A stretch of DNA of 33,849 nt. Origin: Cytophagales bacterium. GTDB lineage: Bacteria; Bacteroidota; Bacteroidia; Cytophagales; Cyclobacteriaceae. Shown piece after piece: positions 25,599 to 33,849 of this stretch. How positions within the stretch are numbered: the stretch's first letter is position 1; each line of letters begins with the position of its first letter. Both the position numbers and the translations under genes were made by a program. The DNA is taken from positions 1 to 33,849 of the forward strand of contig DAHVFH010000133.1 of NCBI GenBank assembly GCA_027317105.1. Reading direction: 5' to 3'. A model generated the notes under the pieces. That model did no database searches, was not told the origin of the DNA, and saw nothing but the letters and a program-made list of their open reading frames with translations.

Positions 25599-26402
25599 AT
25601 GAAGCTTGCTCTAAAAATCCCCATTTGCTTTTTCGATCTTGAAACCACTGGGGTGAGCATAGCCCATGACCGGATTATCGAGATTGCCGTCATCAAAGTG
25701 ATGCCCAATGGCGAAACTATCCGAAAGTCCAATCTTTTAAATCCGACCATACCTATTTCAGAAGAATCTACCGCTATCCATGGAATAACCAATGAAGCCG
25801 TAAAAGATAAACCTTTGTTTAAAGAGGTCGCAAGAGAGTATGCTCGTTTTATGGAGGGATGTGACCTGGCCGGTTTCAACATTCTTAAGTTTGACGTACC
25901 AATGTTGGTAGAAGAATTTCTAAGGGCAGGTGTTGAATTTGACTACAGCCGAAAGAAAATCATAGACTCCCAGAAGATTTTTCATCTGATGGAAAAAAGA
26001 ACCTTATCAGCGGCCTATAAATTTTATTGCCAAAAAGAAATGGACAATGCCCACTCCGCAGAAGCAGACACACAAGCTTCGATGGAGGTTTTGATGGCGC
26101 AGATTGAACGGTATGAGGGGCAAGATGTAACCGATGGCCTCGAACGAAAAGTTGGGATGATCAAAAATGATATGGAAACCTTAGCCAAACTGGTAGGTGA
26201 TGGTTTGGTGGATCTGGCTGGACGTATGATTGTTAATGAAAAAGGAGAAGTCATCTTCAACTTCGGGAAGCACAAGAATAAGTTGGTCACTAACGTCTTC
26301 AAGGAGGAGCCTTCTTATTATGACTGGATGATGAATGGTGACTTCCCATTAGACACCAAAAGAAAACTCACGGAGCAAAAGCTGAAAATCTTAAAAAAAT
26401 AA
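25599..26402 (+). CDS. DnaQ-type 3'-5' exonuclease with C-terminal extension
   Basis: 267 residues from the ATG at 25599. The frame is open upstream into the previous gene, but residues before this Met do not look conserved. The DEDDh exonuclease fold is intact: Exo I FFDLETTG with D13 and E15, Exo II AGFNILKFDVPML with D99, Exo III AHSAEADTQ with H152 and D157. Residues 195-267 are an extra domain with GEVIFNFGKHKNKLV and YYDWMMNGDFP, of the type found appended to such exonucleases in Bacteroidota. It probably trims or proofreads DNA or RNA in the cytoplasm. It may be co-transcribed with the Mur-like gene. Confidence 0.92.
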   Translation: MKLALKIPICFFDLETTGVSIAHDRIIEIAVIKVMPNGETIRKSNLLNPTIPISEESTAIHGITNEAVKDKPLFKEVAREYARFMEGCDLAGFNILKFDVPMLVEEFLRAGVEFDYSRKKIIDSQKIFHLMEKRTLSAAYKFYCQKEMDNAHSAEADTQASMEVLMAQIERYEGQDVTDGLERKVGMIKNDMETLAKLVGDGLVDLAGRMIVNEKGEVIFNFGKHKNKLVTNVFKEEPSYYDWMMNGDFPLDTKRKLTEQKLKILKK

Positions 26403-26711
26403 AACCCACTGGATTTGGTAGGAGTTTCTGAACCCTCTATACGACAAGTTTTGGGCTACTGGCTTCTGTAACCTTCCACTGTTAACCTGCTTTTTGGGCG
26501 AGGACACGACTAGCGTGATTGAGGCCTGATTTAAGAAGATAGCTACACCCGGTATTGTTTTACTGTTAGGTTCAGCAAACGTGTCCCAAACCCAAGTGGG
26601 AATTATTGGGACAAAGATAGGCAATGCTTGGACATTCCCTTAAAGTATTTGTGGTCGAATGCCTGAAAGATTTTCACTCCTTCACAGAATTTTTACAATA
26701 AATTTGCAGCC
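26403..26711. other. 309-bp intergenic region with an 8-bp stem
   Basis: No convincing gene. TGTCCCAA (26582-26589) and TTGGGACA (26606-26613) form an 8-bp inverted repeat around CCCAAGTGGG, a small nested hairpin. No T run follows on either strand, so it is not a standard terminator; it could be an RNA element or a protein site. A 77-codon - strand frame (26391-26624) resembles nothing I know. Confidence 0.5.
26699..26706 (+). promoter_or_regulatory. Candidate -7 box (TAAATTTG) of the aminotransferase gene
   Basis: Exact TAnnTTTG match ending 5 bp before the ATG. No clear -33 element. If used, the mRNA would be leaderless. Confidence 0.35.
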
Positions 26712-27788
26712 ATGAATCCTATTGCCAATTTTGCGCCTGGCCCTTCGCAGCTTTATTTTACCGTTGAAGGGTATATGCGGTCTGCTTTCCGTGAAGGGAT
26801 ACCCTCATTAGCCCATCGCAGCAAGGAGTTTGAATCAATTTTCAGAAGTGCAACAGAAGGATTAAAAGAGCTTTTGTCCATTCCTGCCGGTTTCCATGTT
26901 TTTTTTGCAGCCTCAGCCACAGAAATCTGGGAGCGCGCCATTCAAAACTTAGTGCAAGAAAAATCATTCCATCTGGTTAATGGCGCGTTTTCCAAAAGAT
27001 TCTATGAAATAGCAAAACAATTAGGAAAATTGGTGGATAAAATTGAGGTACCCTTTGGTGAAAGTTTTGAGCAGGACGTTGTCATACCACAGGACGTTGA
27101 AATGATTGGTATCACCCACAACGAAACCAGTACTGGAGTATCCCTTTCTCTGGACTTTATAAATAGTTTTAGAAAAGCCAATCCGAATTCGCTGATTGTA
27201 GTTGATGCCGTTTCTTCCCTTCCCTATCCAGCATTCGATTATTCAAAAATTGACTCGTTATTCTTTTCTGTGCAGAAAGGGTTTGGGCTTCCCGCAGGAT
27301 TGGGAGTTTGGATTGTGAATGAACGCTGCTTGGCCAAAGCAGAGAAAATCCTTGCCAGCGGCAAAACCATTGGCACCTATCATTCGCTACCATTCTATTT
27401 ACAAAATGCTAAAAAAAATCAAACACCGGAGACACCCAATGTGCTAAGTATTTATTTACTAGCCAAAGTGGTAGAAGACTTTCAGAGACGAGGCGTAAAT
27501 ACTTTACGGAAAGAAACTGAATATAAAGCAGCCATTCTATATCAAGCCATAGAATCTCATCGCACACTTTCTTCTTTTGTCAAGAATAAAAATGCACAAT
27601 CCAAAACCGTACTTGTTGCCGATTGTGGTGAACATACAGGGGTTCTAACCAACGAATTAAAAAAGCTAGGAATTCATCCGGGAGAGGGATATGGCGAATT
27701 CAAAAAATCACAACTTCGTTTTGCGAATTTCCCTGCGCATTCTAAAGAACAATTTGAACTTTTGGTTGATAGTTTGGCGAAAATATAA
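26712..27788 (+). CDS. Class V aminotransferase, SerC-like
   Basis: 358 residues, PLP-dependent class V aminotransferase. NFAPGPSQLY (6-15) and LAHRSKEFE (33-41) are the characteristic phosphoserine/alanine-glyoxylate aminotransferase N-terminal pieces; D165 in VVDAVSSLP contacts the PLP ring and K189 in SVQKGFGLP should form the Schiff base. The C-terminal end is ordinary. Phosphoserine aminotransferase (serine synthesis) is one candidate and alanine-glyoxylate aminotransferase another; the sequence does not resemble the usual Bacteroidota SerC closely enough to decide. It is followed after two bases by the sigma factor gene, so they are probably read together. Confidence 0.88.
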   Translation: MNPIANFAPGPSQLYFTVEGYMRSAFREGIPSLAHRSKEFESIFRSATEGLKELLSIPAGFHVFFAASATEIWERAIQNLVQEKSFHLVNGAFSKRFYEIAKQLGKLVDKIEVPFGESFEQDVVIPQDVEMIGITHNETSTGVSLSLDFINSFRKANPNSLIVVDAVSSLPYPAFDYSKIDSLFFSVQKGFGLPAGLGVWIVNERCLAKAEKILASGKTIGTYHSLPFYLQNAKKNQTPETPNVLSIYLLAKVVEDFQRRGVNTLRKETEYKAAILYQAIESHRTLSSFVKNKNAQSKTVLVADCGEHTGVLTNELKKLGIHPGEGYGEFKKSQLRFANFPAHSKEQFELLVDSLAKI

Positions 27789-27790
27789 TC

Positions 27791-28339
27791 TTGCCTTGGT
27801 TGGAAGATAAAGAACTACTTCAAAAAATTCGAAACCCTGAAACCCGAAACTACGGGTTCAATATGTTGGTGCGTGAGTACCAAAAGCGCGTGTATTGGTT
27901 AGTACGAAAAATGGTAATCGATCATGACGATGCCAATGACCTGACTCAGGACATTTTTATTAAAGTGCATAAAGCCATTGACAACTTTCGTGAGGATTCT
28001 CAGCTCTTTACCTGGATATACCGGATCGCTACCAATGAATGCCTTTCCTATTTGAACAAAAAGAAGAGGCGATTCTTTTTGCCAATCGAGGATGTGGGGC
28101 AGCAATTAGTTTCCAAACTTGATACCGCTGCCCATATTTCTGGTGATGACATCCAGAAGAAACTTCAAAAGGCTTTACTTGAACTGCCTGATAAACAAAG
28201 ACTTGTTTTCAACTTGAAATATTTTGAGGAAATGCCCTATGAAGAAATGTCGAAAGTGACCAAAACCAGCGTGGGAGCACTTAAAGCGAGCTTTCACCAT
28301 GCGATAAAGAAAATTGAAAATTTTCTTTCAAATGATTAA
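27791..28339 (+). CDS. ECF-type RNA polymerase sigma factor
   Basis: 182 residues, TTG start at 27791. The TTG is preferred because the segment LLQKIRNPETRNYGFNMLVREYQKRVYW, conserved in Bacteroidota sigma factors of this type, begins before the first Met (residue 25). Region 2 includes DDANDLTQDIFIKVHKAI and FTWIYRIATNECLSYLNKKK; region 4 is LPDKQRLVFNLKYFEEMPYE with the helix-turn-helix SKVTKTSVGALKASFHHAIK. It should direct RNA polymerase to a small stress regulon. Immediately downstream are a membrane protein that could be its anti-sigma factor and an LTXXQ-like periplasmic protein. Confidence 0.93.
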   Translation: MPWLEDKELLQKIRNPETRNYGFNMLVREYQKRVYWLVRKMVIDHDDANDLTQDIFIKVHKAIDNFREDSQLFTWIYRIATNECLSYLNKKKRRFFLPIEDVGQQLVSKLDTAAHISGDDIQKKLQKALLELPDKQRLVFNLKYFEEMPYEEMSKVTKTSVGALKASFHHAIKKIENFLSND

Positions 28340-28370
28340 ACTATTACCCTACTATTAAATCATAATAAAA

Positions 28371-28787
28371 ATGAAAAAGTTGGAAGACATACCGAACCAG
28401 AACATTTTTGAAGTACCTGATGGGTATTTTGATCTGTTACCCCATCAAATCATGGAAAGGGTTCAAAGAAAGAAATCATTCTTTGAACTTCCTGCTTTGA
28501 AACTATCACTTCGGTATGCTCTGCCCGTGCTCATTTTATTTCTTGGGCTTGCTTATTTTTTAACCCCAACAACCCACCATAGACCTGAGGAAATGCTGTC
28601 TACCATCTCAACGGAACATCTCATCGCCTACTTAAATGAAACAGACATTTCATTAAACGATTTGTTGGAAGTGGCTAACTTGGATGATACCGATGCGGAT
28701 TCTTTAAATCTAAAGATTCAATTAAAATCTTTATCTGAAGATTTTAGTGGAACAGAGGTTAAAAATGAGTTGGAAAATGAGCTTTAA
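28371..28787 (+). CDS. Small membrane protein, putative anti-sigma partner
   Basis: 138 residues. Residues 1-40 are cytoplasmic and contain IFEVPDGYFDLLPHQIMERV, a segment commonly seen at the start of small proteins encoded after ECF sigma genes in Bacteroidota. One membrane helix lies at about 45-65 (SLRYALPVLILFLGLAYFL). The remaining 70 residues are acidic and presumably extracytoplasmic. No zinc-binding HxxxCxxC anti-sigma motif is seen. Its role as anti-sigma factor rests on position and topology. It is 31 bp after the sigma gene and 4 bp before the next. Confidence 0.6.
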   Translation: MKKLEDIPNQNIFEVPDGYFDLLPHQIMERVQRKKSFFELPALKLSLRYALPVLILFLGLAYFLTPTTHHRPEEMLSTISTEHLIAYLNETDISLNDLLEVANLDDTDADSLNLKIQLKSLSEDFSGTEVKNELENEL

Positions 28788-28791
28788 GGAA

Positions 28792-29262
28792 ATGAGAAAA
28801 TTAATCTACCTATTTTTTCCCCTCATCTTTTGCCTCACTATCCAAGCACAAGATAACGAAGAACGTCAATCGCTAAATCCCACGGCAAGGGAAAAAATAA
28901 GAGCAGCGAGAGTTGGACTTATTACCCAGCGATTGCCGCTAACACCAGAGCAAGCAGAAAAATTCTGGCCAATCTATAACGAGTTTATTAAAAAGCGGTC
29001 GGAATTACAAAAATCCTACAGAGAGATGGAAAAAAATGTAGGAAAAAATAACTCTGATCCCAATCGTCAGCAAGAACTGCTTAATCAGGGATTGAAAATT
29101 AAACAGGATGAATTGACTCTTGAAAAAGAATATTCTAACAAATTACTTACTGTAATTACGCCTCAACAATTGCTCAATTTACACAAAGCAGAACGAGAAT
29201 TTAGAAACATCATTATTAATACACTTAACAAAAGAAGATCGCAACAGGGTAAGGCCTTCTAA
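28792..29262 (+). CDS. Periplasmic Spy/LTXXQ-like protein
   Basis: 156 residues when started at 28792. An AAGGA Shine-Dalgarno sequence (28786-28790) just before this ATG and the signal peptide MRKLIYLFFPLIFCLTIQAQ decide the start; an in-frame GTG at 28747 would put 15 extra residues before the signal. The mature protein is helical and charged, with LTPEQAEKFWPIYNEF (about 48-63), the motif of Spy/CpxP-like envelope-stress proteins, and a second helix pair ending in LLTVITPQQLLNLHKAE. Such proteins bind or sense misfolded periplasmic protein or metal. The order sigma - membrane protein - LTXXQ protein resembles a self-contained envelope-stress module. Confidence 0.75.
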   Translation: MRKLIYLFFPLIFCLTIQAQDNEERQSLNPTAREKIRAARVGLITQRLPLTPEQAEKFWPIYNEFIKKRSELQKSYREMEKNVGKNNSDPNRQQELLNQGLKIKQDELTLEKEYSNKLLTVITPQQLLNLHKAEREFRNIIINTLNKRRSQQGKAF

Positions 29263-29447
29263 GACGGTTCAAGACCCCGGTACTGAAGAACTCAACACTA
29301 CCTTTCAATCAATGGGCTTTAGCCCTCCGAAAGAAGGATAGCAGCTTATCAGTATTGACCTTTTCAAATTTTAATGCGTTCTTACAAAAGATTCTGCTTG
29401 ACCAACAAGGCATATCCAATTGAAATCTTCATTAAACTAAATTCGGA

Positions 29448-31298
29448 ATGGTATTAAAATATTTACTTTTTTTCGTATCAATATTTTTTTATGGTGCATT
29501 AAGCCAAGCTCAAAGCGGATATTGGCAGCAGCGTGTAGAATACACGATGAAGGTAAACTTGGATGTTGAAACCCATCAACTGGATGGAGAGCAGAAGCTC
29601 ATCTACTACAACAACTCTCCCGACACACTTTCTAAAGTTTATTACCACCTCTATTTTAATGCCTTCCAGCCAGGCAGCATGATGGATGTGCGGTCAAGAA
29701 ATATTGCAGATCCCGACCGAAGGGTAGCTGATCGAATCTCTAAACTAAAAGAAGATGAGATTGGCTACCAATATATCTTATCCCTAAGGCAAGAAGGAAA
29801 AGAATTGACTTATAAAGTAAACGGAACTTTGCTCGAAGTAACATTGGCAAAGCCGTTATCACCGAAGTCTAAAACCACTTTCGAAATGAAATTCCATGCT
29901 CAAGTTCCTTTGCAAATTCGCAGGTCGGGCCGCGATAATCGTGAGGGCATTGCTTATTCGATGACGCAATGGTATCCAAAAATGGCAGAGTACGATTATC
30001 AGGGATGGCATGCGTATCAATATGTGGCTAGAGAATTTCATGGGGTATGGGGTGATTTCAATGTGAGCATATCCATCAATCCAAATTTTGCAGTCGCAGG
30101 TACTGGGATTTTGCAAAATGCTGATAAGGTCGGATTTGGTTATGAAAAAAGGGGTAGCTTGGTGAGCAAACCAGAAGGTGATCTTACTTGGAATTTTATT
30201 GCCAAAGATGTGATTGACTTTGCTTGGGCGGCCGATCCTGACTATACCCATGATCAGGCCCAAGTTCCCAATGGACCAATGCTTCATTTTTTCTATCAAA
30301 AAAATGAAAAGACAGCGGAAACTTGGATAAAAATGGAGGAAACGGCTGTAAAAGTCTTTCGGCACTTGGACACCCATTTTGGAAAATATCCATTCGACAC
30401 ATATTCTATCATTCAAGGCGGTGACGGAGGCATGGAATATCCGATGTGCACGCTCATCCTCGGTGAGGGTTCTTTGCAAGGCCTAAGTGGTACAATGGCG
30501 CATGAGGTGGCTCATAGTTGGTTTCAAATGACGCTGGCATCAAATGAATCGCTCAACGCCTGGATGGATGAAGGGTTCACCGACTTTGCGAGTAGTGAAG
30601 CGATGGCTTCAATTAATGAAACCAAGAATCCACATGCCGGAAGCTATGCCAGCTATTACGCCTTAATCGCAAGCGGGCTGCAAGAGCCTGCGGGTCAACA
30701 ATCTGACCACTTCAATACCAATAGAGCTTACGGCACTGCGGCCTATAGTATGGGCGCAATCTTTCTTGAACAGCTAAAATATCTAATTGGGGAAAAGATT
30801 TTCGAAAAGGGAATGCTTCGTTATTACGAAACTTGGAAGATGAAACATCCTACGCCTAACGATTTTATCAGGGTAATGGAAAAGACTTCAGGGCTGCAAC
30901 TTGGATGGTATTTGCGTTATTGGATAGGTACAACTAAGCGAATTGATTATGGAATTAGTCAATTAATCGAAAAAGATGAAGCCACATTAGTTGAGCTAAA
31001 ACGAATTGGGGATTTTCCTATGCCCATAGATTTTGTGGTCACCTACAAAGATGGCTCAAGTGAAGTATATTATATCCCTATGAATGAATTATTGGGTGGA
31101 AAGTCGGAAGGAAACCATCCAATTCTCTGTGAAACATGGCCGTGGGTTTATCCTTCTTATACATTGAAGATTAATCGAAAACCGGAAGAAATTGAATCTC
31201 TTGAAATTGATCCTTCGCGAAGAATGGCAGATATAAATCGAAGCAATAATAAAATTAGCCTCGAAGAAGTGACCCCTTTCAAATCGAATATAAAATAG
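29448..31298 (+). CDS. M1 family metallopeptidase, exported
   Basis: 616 residues. Signal peptide at 1-20 (VLKYLLFFVSIFFYGALSQAQ). A beta-rich N-terminal domain of M1 type (about 25-250) precedes the catalytic domain. The exopeptidase motif is GGMEYPM (327-333) rather than the classical GAMEN, and the zinc site is H352-E353-x2-H356 in HEVAHSWF with E375 in WMDEGFTDF, 18 residues further, as the third ligand. The enzyme should cleave N-terminal residues from peptides in the periplasm or outside. The C-terminal 130 residues are a beta-rich domain. Its stop (TAG 31296-31298) is 4 bp from the converging T9SS gene stop, inside a terminator. Confidence 0.93.
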   Translation: MVLKYLLFFVSIFFYGALSQAQSGYWQQRVEYTMKVNLDVETHQLDGEQKLIYYNNSPDTLSKVYYHLYFNAFQPGSMMDVRSRNIADPDRRVADRISKLKEDEIGYQYILSLRQEGKELTYKVNGTLLEVTLAKPLSPKSKTTFEMKFHAQVPLQIRRSGRDNREGIAYSMTQWYPKMAEYDYQGWHAYQYVAREFHGVWGDFNVSISINPNFAVAGTGILQNADKVGFGYEKRGSLVSKPEGDLTWNFIAKDVIDFAWAADPDYTHDQAQVPNGPMLHFFYQKNEKTAETWIKMEETAVKVFRHLDTHFGKYPFDTYSIIQGGDGGMEYPMCTLILGEGSLQGLSGTMAHEVAHSWFQMTLASNESLNAWMDEGFTDFASSEAMASINETKNPHAGSYASYYALIASGLQEPAGQQSDHFNTNRAYGTAAYSMGAIFLEQLKYLIGEKIFEKGMLRYYETWKMKHPTPNDFIRVMEKTSGLQLGWYLRYWIGTTKRIDYGISQLIEKDEATLVELKRIGDFPMPIDFVVTYKDGSSEVYYIPMNELLGGKSEGNHPILCETWPWVYPSYTLKINRKPEEIESLEIDPSRRMADINRSNNKISLEEVTPFKSNIK

Positions 31299-31323
31299 CA
31301 ACCTACTTTGCTATCATTTTTTT
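31295..31323. terminator. Bidirectional terminator embedded in both stop codons
   Basis: ATAGCAA (31295-31301) pairs with TTGCTAT (31308-31314) around the loop CCTACT, with T7 at 31317-31323 on the + strand and a T-rich tail on the - strand. It contains the TAG of the peptidase (31296-31298) and, on the - strand, the TAG of the T9SS protein (31305-31303). Confidence 0.75.
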
Positions 31324-33849
31324 ACTGTAGGTTTTTCCGTTCAAAATGAATCTAAAGAAATAAAGACCTGGACTAAGTGGTTGCTTTAATTTGACATTGA
31401 CACCCGAAAAACTCGTTAACCCTAAATCAAATTGCTCAATACTTCGTCCGGCGATATCAAAAATTTCAAGGTACAATTTCTGTTCACTAGCAGAAGAAGA
31501 TAAATTCTGAATAGAGATCGTAAATTCACCACCATTAAAAGGATTTGGGTAAGTATAAACCGTAAGTAAATTATCATTCGTACAGTTTACTGAAATTACT
31601 TTCAAATAAGTTTTTTTACCATCAAAGTCAGTTTGGCTTAACCGATAATAATTAACTCCATTTAAAGGTTCTTGATCCGTAGCAGAATATTGAGTAAACG
31701 TTGCTACAGTTCCTGATCCTTGAACTTGAAGAATCTTCCCGAATTCATAGCCCGAATTCGAAGAACGCTCGATGGTAAAGTAGTCATTATTAATTTCGGA
31801 TGCCGTAGACCATTTAAGATTTACCCTACCTACCACATACGATCCTTCAAAATCAACAAGTTCAATAGGCAGCGGATTAGCGCCTCCGTTTAGGTTTCCG
31901 AGCGCAAAGCTGCTGAATGAATTGAATGAGCCAGAAGTTATTGTCCCTGTTCCATTGGCCGTAGCTGTGCCGGAAATGTCAATCCAAGGCGAACCTGAAC
32001 CTGTAGTTTTAACAACGGTCAGTTTTGTATAGTCCGTTACGCCATCACTGGTTCCTATACCATAATATAATTTTACATTAGCAGAAATAAGGTTTGGATT
32101 TGCTGAACGGCTAATGGTCCAATAACGATTCCCAGAGATATTGTAAACCGTGGCTGGTATGGTGTAGCCCAAAGCTGCAGGAGACGAATAAATATGCTGA
32201 GCGGTATAGATTACCGAGGTGTTATCAGAATGAGAAACGGTCAGTATTGCCGGACGGTAGGATCCATTATTCCCCAGCGGGAAATTCCTTTGTGTACTGG
32301 CCACGTTACTGGCAACTTCGTAGGTCATTGGGCCATCCACATAACAAATGGTGCTTCCTAGTCCAGTTGTAGAGCCATTCAATAAATTCAGGGGATTTGA
32401 TGCTGATGTCGAAATTATTCCAGACGACAACGTCAAATTTCCATGAACCGTACTACTCCCCCCAAGAGTTATTTGTGGTGTAAAAAGAGCGGTGTTGTTG
32501 AATATCACATTATTGTAATAAAAGGAATCGCTGCCAGATCCGGCATCACCACCAACAGTCTGTGGATATATACTTCCATTAAAATTTATAGTGGAAGAAT
32601 TGTTAAATGTTAAGGAGCCATACGGAGTTCCACCTCGGTTGATATTACGGCCAAGATTGAGCAATGAGGTGCTGTTGAGACTTATTGCGTCTTGCCCTGA
32701 AGCGGTGGCTGTAAAGTTAATATCCCTTTTTACTGTAAGAACTGAACTGCCATCCATTTGTAATAAAAGTAGTGGCCCTCCAGATGAATTAAAATTCACA
32801 TCTTGATTTACATTAATTGTGCCTGTTCCTAAAGCATTTACAAGGGTATTTACTGTCGTGCCTCCGCTGCTGCCAAAATTGAAATTTTTATTAACCGTGA
32901 GAGAGCAACCTGAATTAACCAAGACTCCCAATGGCTGATTCCCACCTGATCTTGTAAGATTAAGCTGATCGTTCACAAACATGCTTCCACTATTTTGTAT
33001 CACTAAATTGTTACTGAAATTATTGCCCACATTAGTTATTGCAACCAAACCATTTACAGTTAGGGCGCAATTATCAATCGTTAAACTCGAGTTTACTGTA
33101 GTTACATCAATATCAATTTCTGCAACTTGTTGATTTGCACCAACTGTTATAATATTTCCTCTAATTAAAGCCACGTCACCCGAATTTGGGAATGTGGCAG
33201 CGGCTGCACCACCATATCCAACGGTCGACCAAGTATTGCTGTTATTCCAAAACCCATCGGCTGTTGAGTAGTAGATATTGCCAATATTATTAATACAAAG
33301 AGTAAAAGAACCTTTGTAACTAGTTCCAACATAATTATCTGTTGATATATAATAAGTGTTGCCAACTATCAGGGAGGAAACGGAAATGGAAAGTGGACTA
33401 TATTGTGCCGTGTATTTGGCACATGCAATTTGAGTTACTCCGTCAGATTGCCAAAGGCTCATAAACGGATATTGTAGTGTGCCAAATGCTCCACCGGTCT
33501 TCATTTGTATCGTGGCATTGGTTGTGACAGCCACAAACTTAAACCATCGGTTGTAGTTTGGACCATTACTCCAACATGAACCTATATTTTTGTCAGCAGA
33601 AGCACCAATTGTGGAATAAGCAGCATTGGAAGAACACCAATTATTCAAATTGGTGAGACTATTTGCACCTAGATAAAAATTATAATCCAACACATCGCTC
33701 AGGCACAGCGAGAAGGTGCCCCTGTACCCCGTGCCCGTGTAGTTGTCGACCGATATGTAATAGACCGTCCCTGGCGTCAGGCCCAAATAGCTGAACTCCA
33801 TCGTGCCCTGGTTCAGGCCTGCATAAGGGTAGCACGCCAACTGTGTGCC
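31303..33849 (-). CDS. Large repeat-containing surface protein with T9SS sorting domain, 5' part outside window
   Basis: 849 visible codons, open to the window edge, so the start lies outside. Order from the N-side: part of a roughly 130-residue module, a second full copy (YYISVDNYTGTGYRGTFSLC and YYISTDNYVGTSYKGSFTLC are matching strands), then a long beta-helix/adhesin-like stretch of short Asn/Ser/Gly-rich repeats (for example NSGSMFVNDQLNLTRSGGN), a further beta-rich domain, and a T9SS type A sorting domain (TYPNPFNGGEFTISI ... LYFFRFILNGKTYSKKMIAK). The sorting domain marks export through the type IX system to the cell surface or outside. It may be an adhesin or carbohydrate-active protein; no catalytic motif is seen. 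The first 160 bp have very different base composition from the rest. Confidence 0.85.
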   Translation of the reverse strand, partial: GTQLACYPYAGLNQGTMEFSYLGLTPGTVYYISVDNYTGTGYRGTFSLCLSDVLDYNFYLGANSLTNLNNWCSSNAAYSTIGASADKNIGSCWSNGPNYNRWFKFVAVTTNATIQMKTGGAFGTLQYPFMSLWQSDGVTQIACAKYTAQYSPLSISVSSLIVGNTYYISTDNYVGTSYKGSFTLCINNIGNIYYSTADGFWNNSNTWSTVGYGGAAAATFPNSGDVALIRGNIITVGANQQVAEIDIDVTTVNSSLTIDNCALTVNGLVAITNVGNNFSNNLVIQNSGSMFVNDQLNLTRSGGNQPLGVLVNSGCSLTVNKNFNFGSSGGTTVNTLVNALGTGTINVNQDVNFNSSGGPLLLLQMDGSSVLTVKRDINFTATASGQDAISLNSTSLLNLGRNINRGGTPYGSLTFNNSSTINFNGSIYPQTVGGDAGSGSDSFYYNNVIFNNTALFTPQITLGGSSTVHGNLTLSSGIISTSASNPLNLLNGSTTGLGSTICYVDGPMTYEVASNVASTQRNFPLGNNGSYRPAILTVSHSDNTSVIYTAQHIYSSPAALGYTIPATVYNISGNRYWTISRSANPNLISANVKLYYGIGTSDGVTDYTKLTVVKTTGSGSPWIDISGTATANGTGTITSGSFNSFSSFALGNLNGGANPLPIELVDFEGSYVVGRVNLKWSTASEINNDYFTIERSSNSGYEFGKILQVQGSGTVATFTQYSATDQEPLNGVNYYRLSQTDFDGKKTYLKVISVNCTNDNLLTVYTYPNPFNGGEFTISIQNLSSSASEQKLYLEIFDIAGRSIEQFDLGLTSFSGVNVKLKQPLSPGLYFFRFILNGKTYSKKMIAK

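Noticed and set aside
26391..26624. 77-codon - strand open frame in an intergenic region
   Set aside because: No recognisable motif and no start signal; could only be a decayed remnant.
29859..30479. 206-codon - strand open frame
   Set aside because: It is antisense to the M1 peptidase catalytic region and has no family-like features.

Overview
The window looks like chromosomal DNA of a Bacteroidota bacterium, probably of the Cytophagales type. The evidence is a very large surface protein with a C-terminal type IX secretion (T9SS) sorting domain, several TAnnTTTG-type -7 promoter boxes, weak Shine-Dalgarno sequences, a Lrp-sufBCDSE-DUF59-bacilliredoxin cluster, and two-component and ECF sigma genes of Bacteroidota type. 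Most of the window is ordinary housekeeping and envelope biology. No phage, integrase, IS element or CRISPR array was seen.

Layout. 1-594 (-): N-terminal part of an LptF/LptG-type permease. 700-3788: a TPR lipoprotein-like protein, a single-domain response regulator and a neutral-ceramidase-like enzyme, which ends stop-to-stop against a DEAD-box RNA helicase (3789-5015, -). 5172-8270 (-): a 1032-residue ABC-2 half transporter with a TerB-like N-terminus. 8599-9009 (-): a cytochrome c lipoprotein. 9117-14481 (-): a tightly packed five-gene run, read as acyl-CoA ligase, beta-propeller protein, alpha/beta hydrolase, mannose-6-phosphate-isomerase-like cupin and sugar-isomerase TIM barrel. 14574-14769 (-): a tRNA-like RNA element followed by its own intrinsic terminator.

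14959-22045 (+) is the iron-sulfur block: Lrp/AsnC regulator, sufB, an intruding four-helix-bundle gene, sufC, sufD, sufS, sufE, a DUF59/SufT-like gene and a bacilliredoxin. SufS and SufE mobilise sulfur from cysteine, SufBCD is the scaffold, and the DUF59 protein probably helps cluster maturation. The lrp and sufB upstream regions share an 11-bp motif. The block ends at a strong bidirectional terminator facing a quinone-oxidoreductase-type dehydrogenase (22117-23109, -).

23283-24803 (-) is the replicative helicase dnaB. It is divergent from a degenerate Mur-ligase-like gene and a DnaQ-type exonuclease. 26712-29262 (+) is a class V aminotransferase followed by an ECF sigma factor, a putative membrane anti-sigma partner and an LTXXQ-like periplasmic protein. 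29448-31298 (+) is an M1 metallopeptidase, converging on the T9SS-secreted repeat protein (31303-33849, -), whose 5' end lies outside the window.

The observations most worth following are the 146-nt tRNA-like element with complete acceptor, D, anticodon and T arms but a 77-nt variable region; the shared lrp/sufB operator-like motif; the four-helix-bundle gene bounded by inverted repeats inside the suf operon; and an abrupt G+C switch inside the repeats of the T9SS protein at about 33690.
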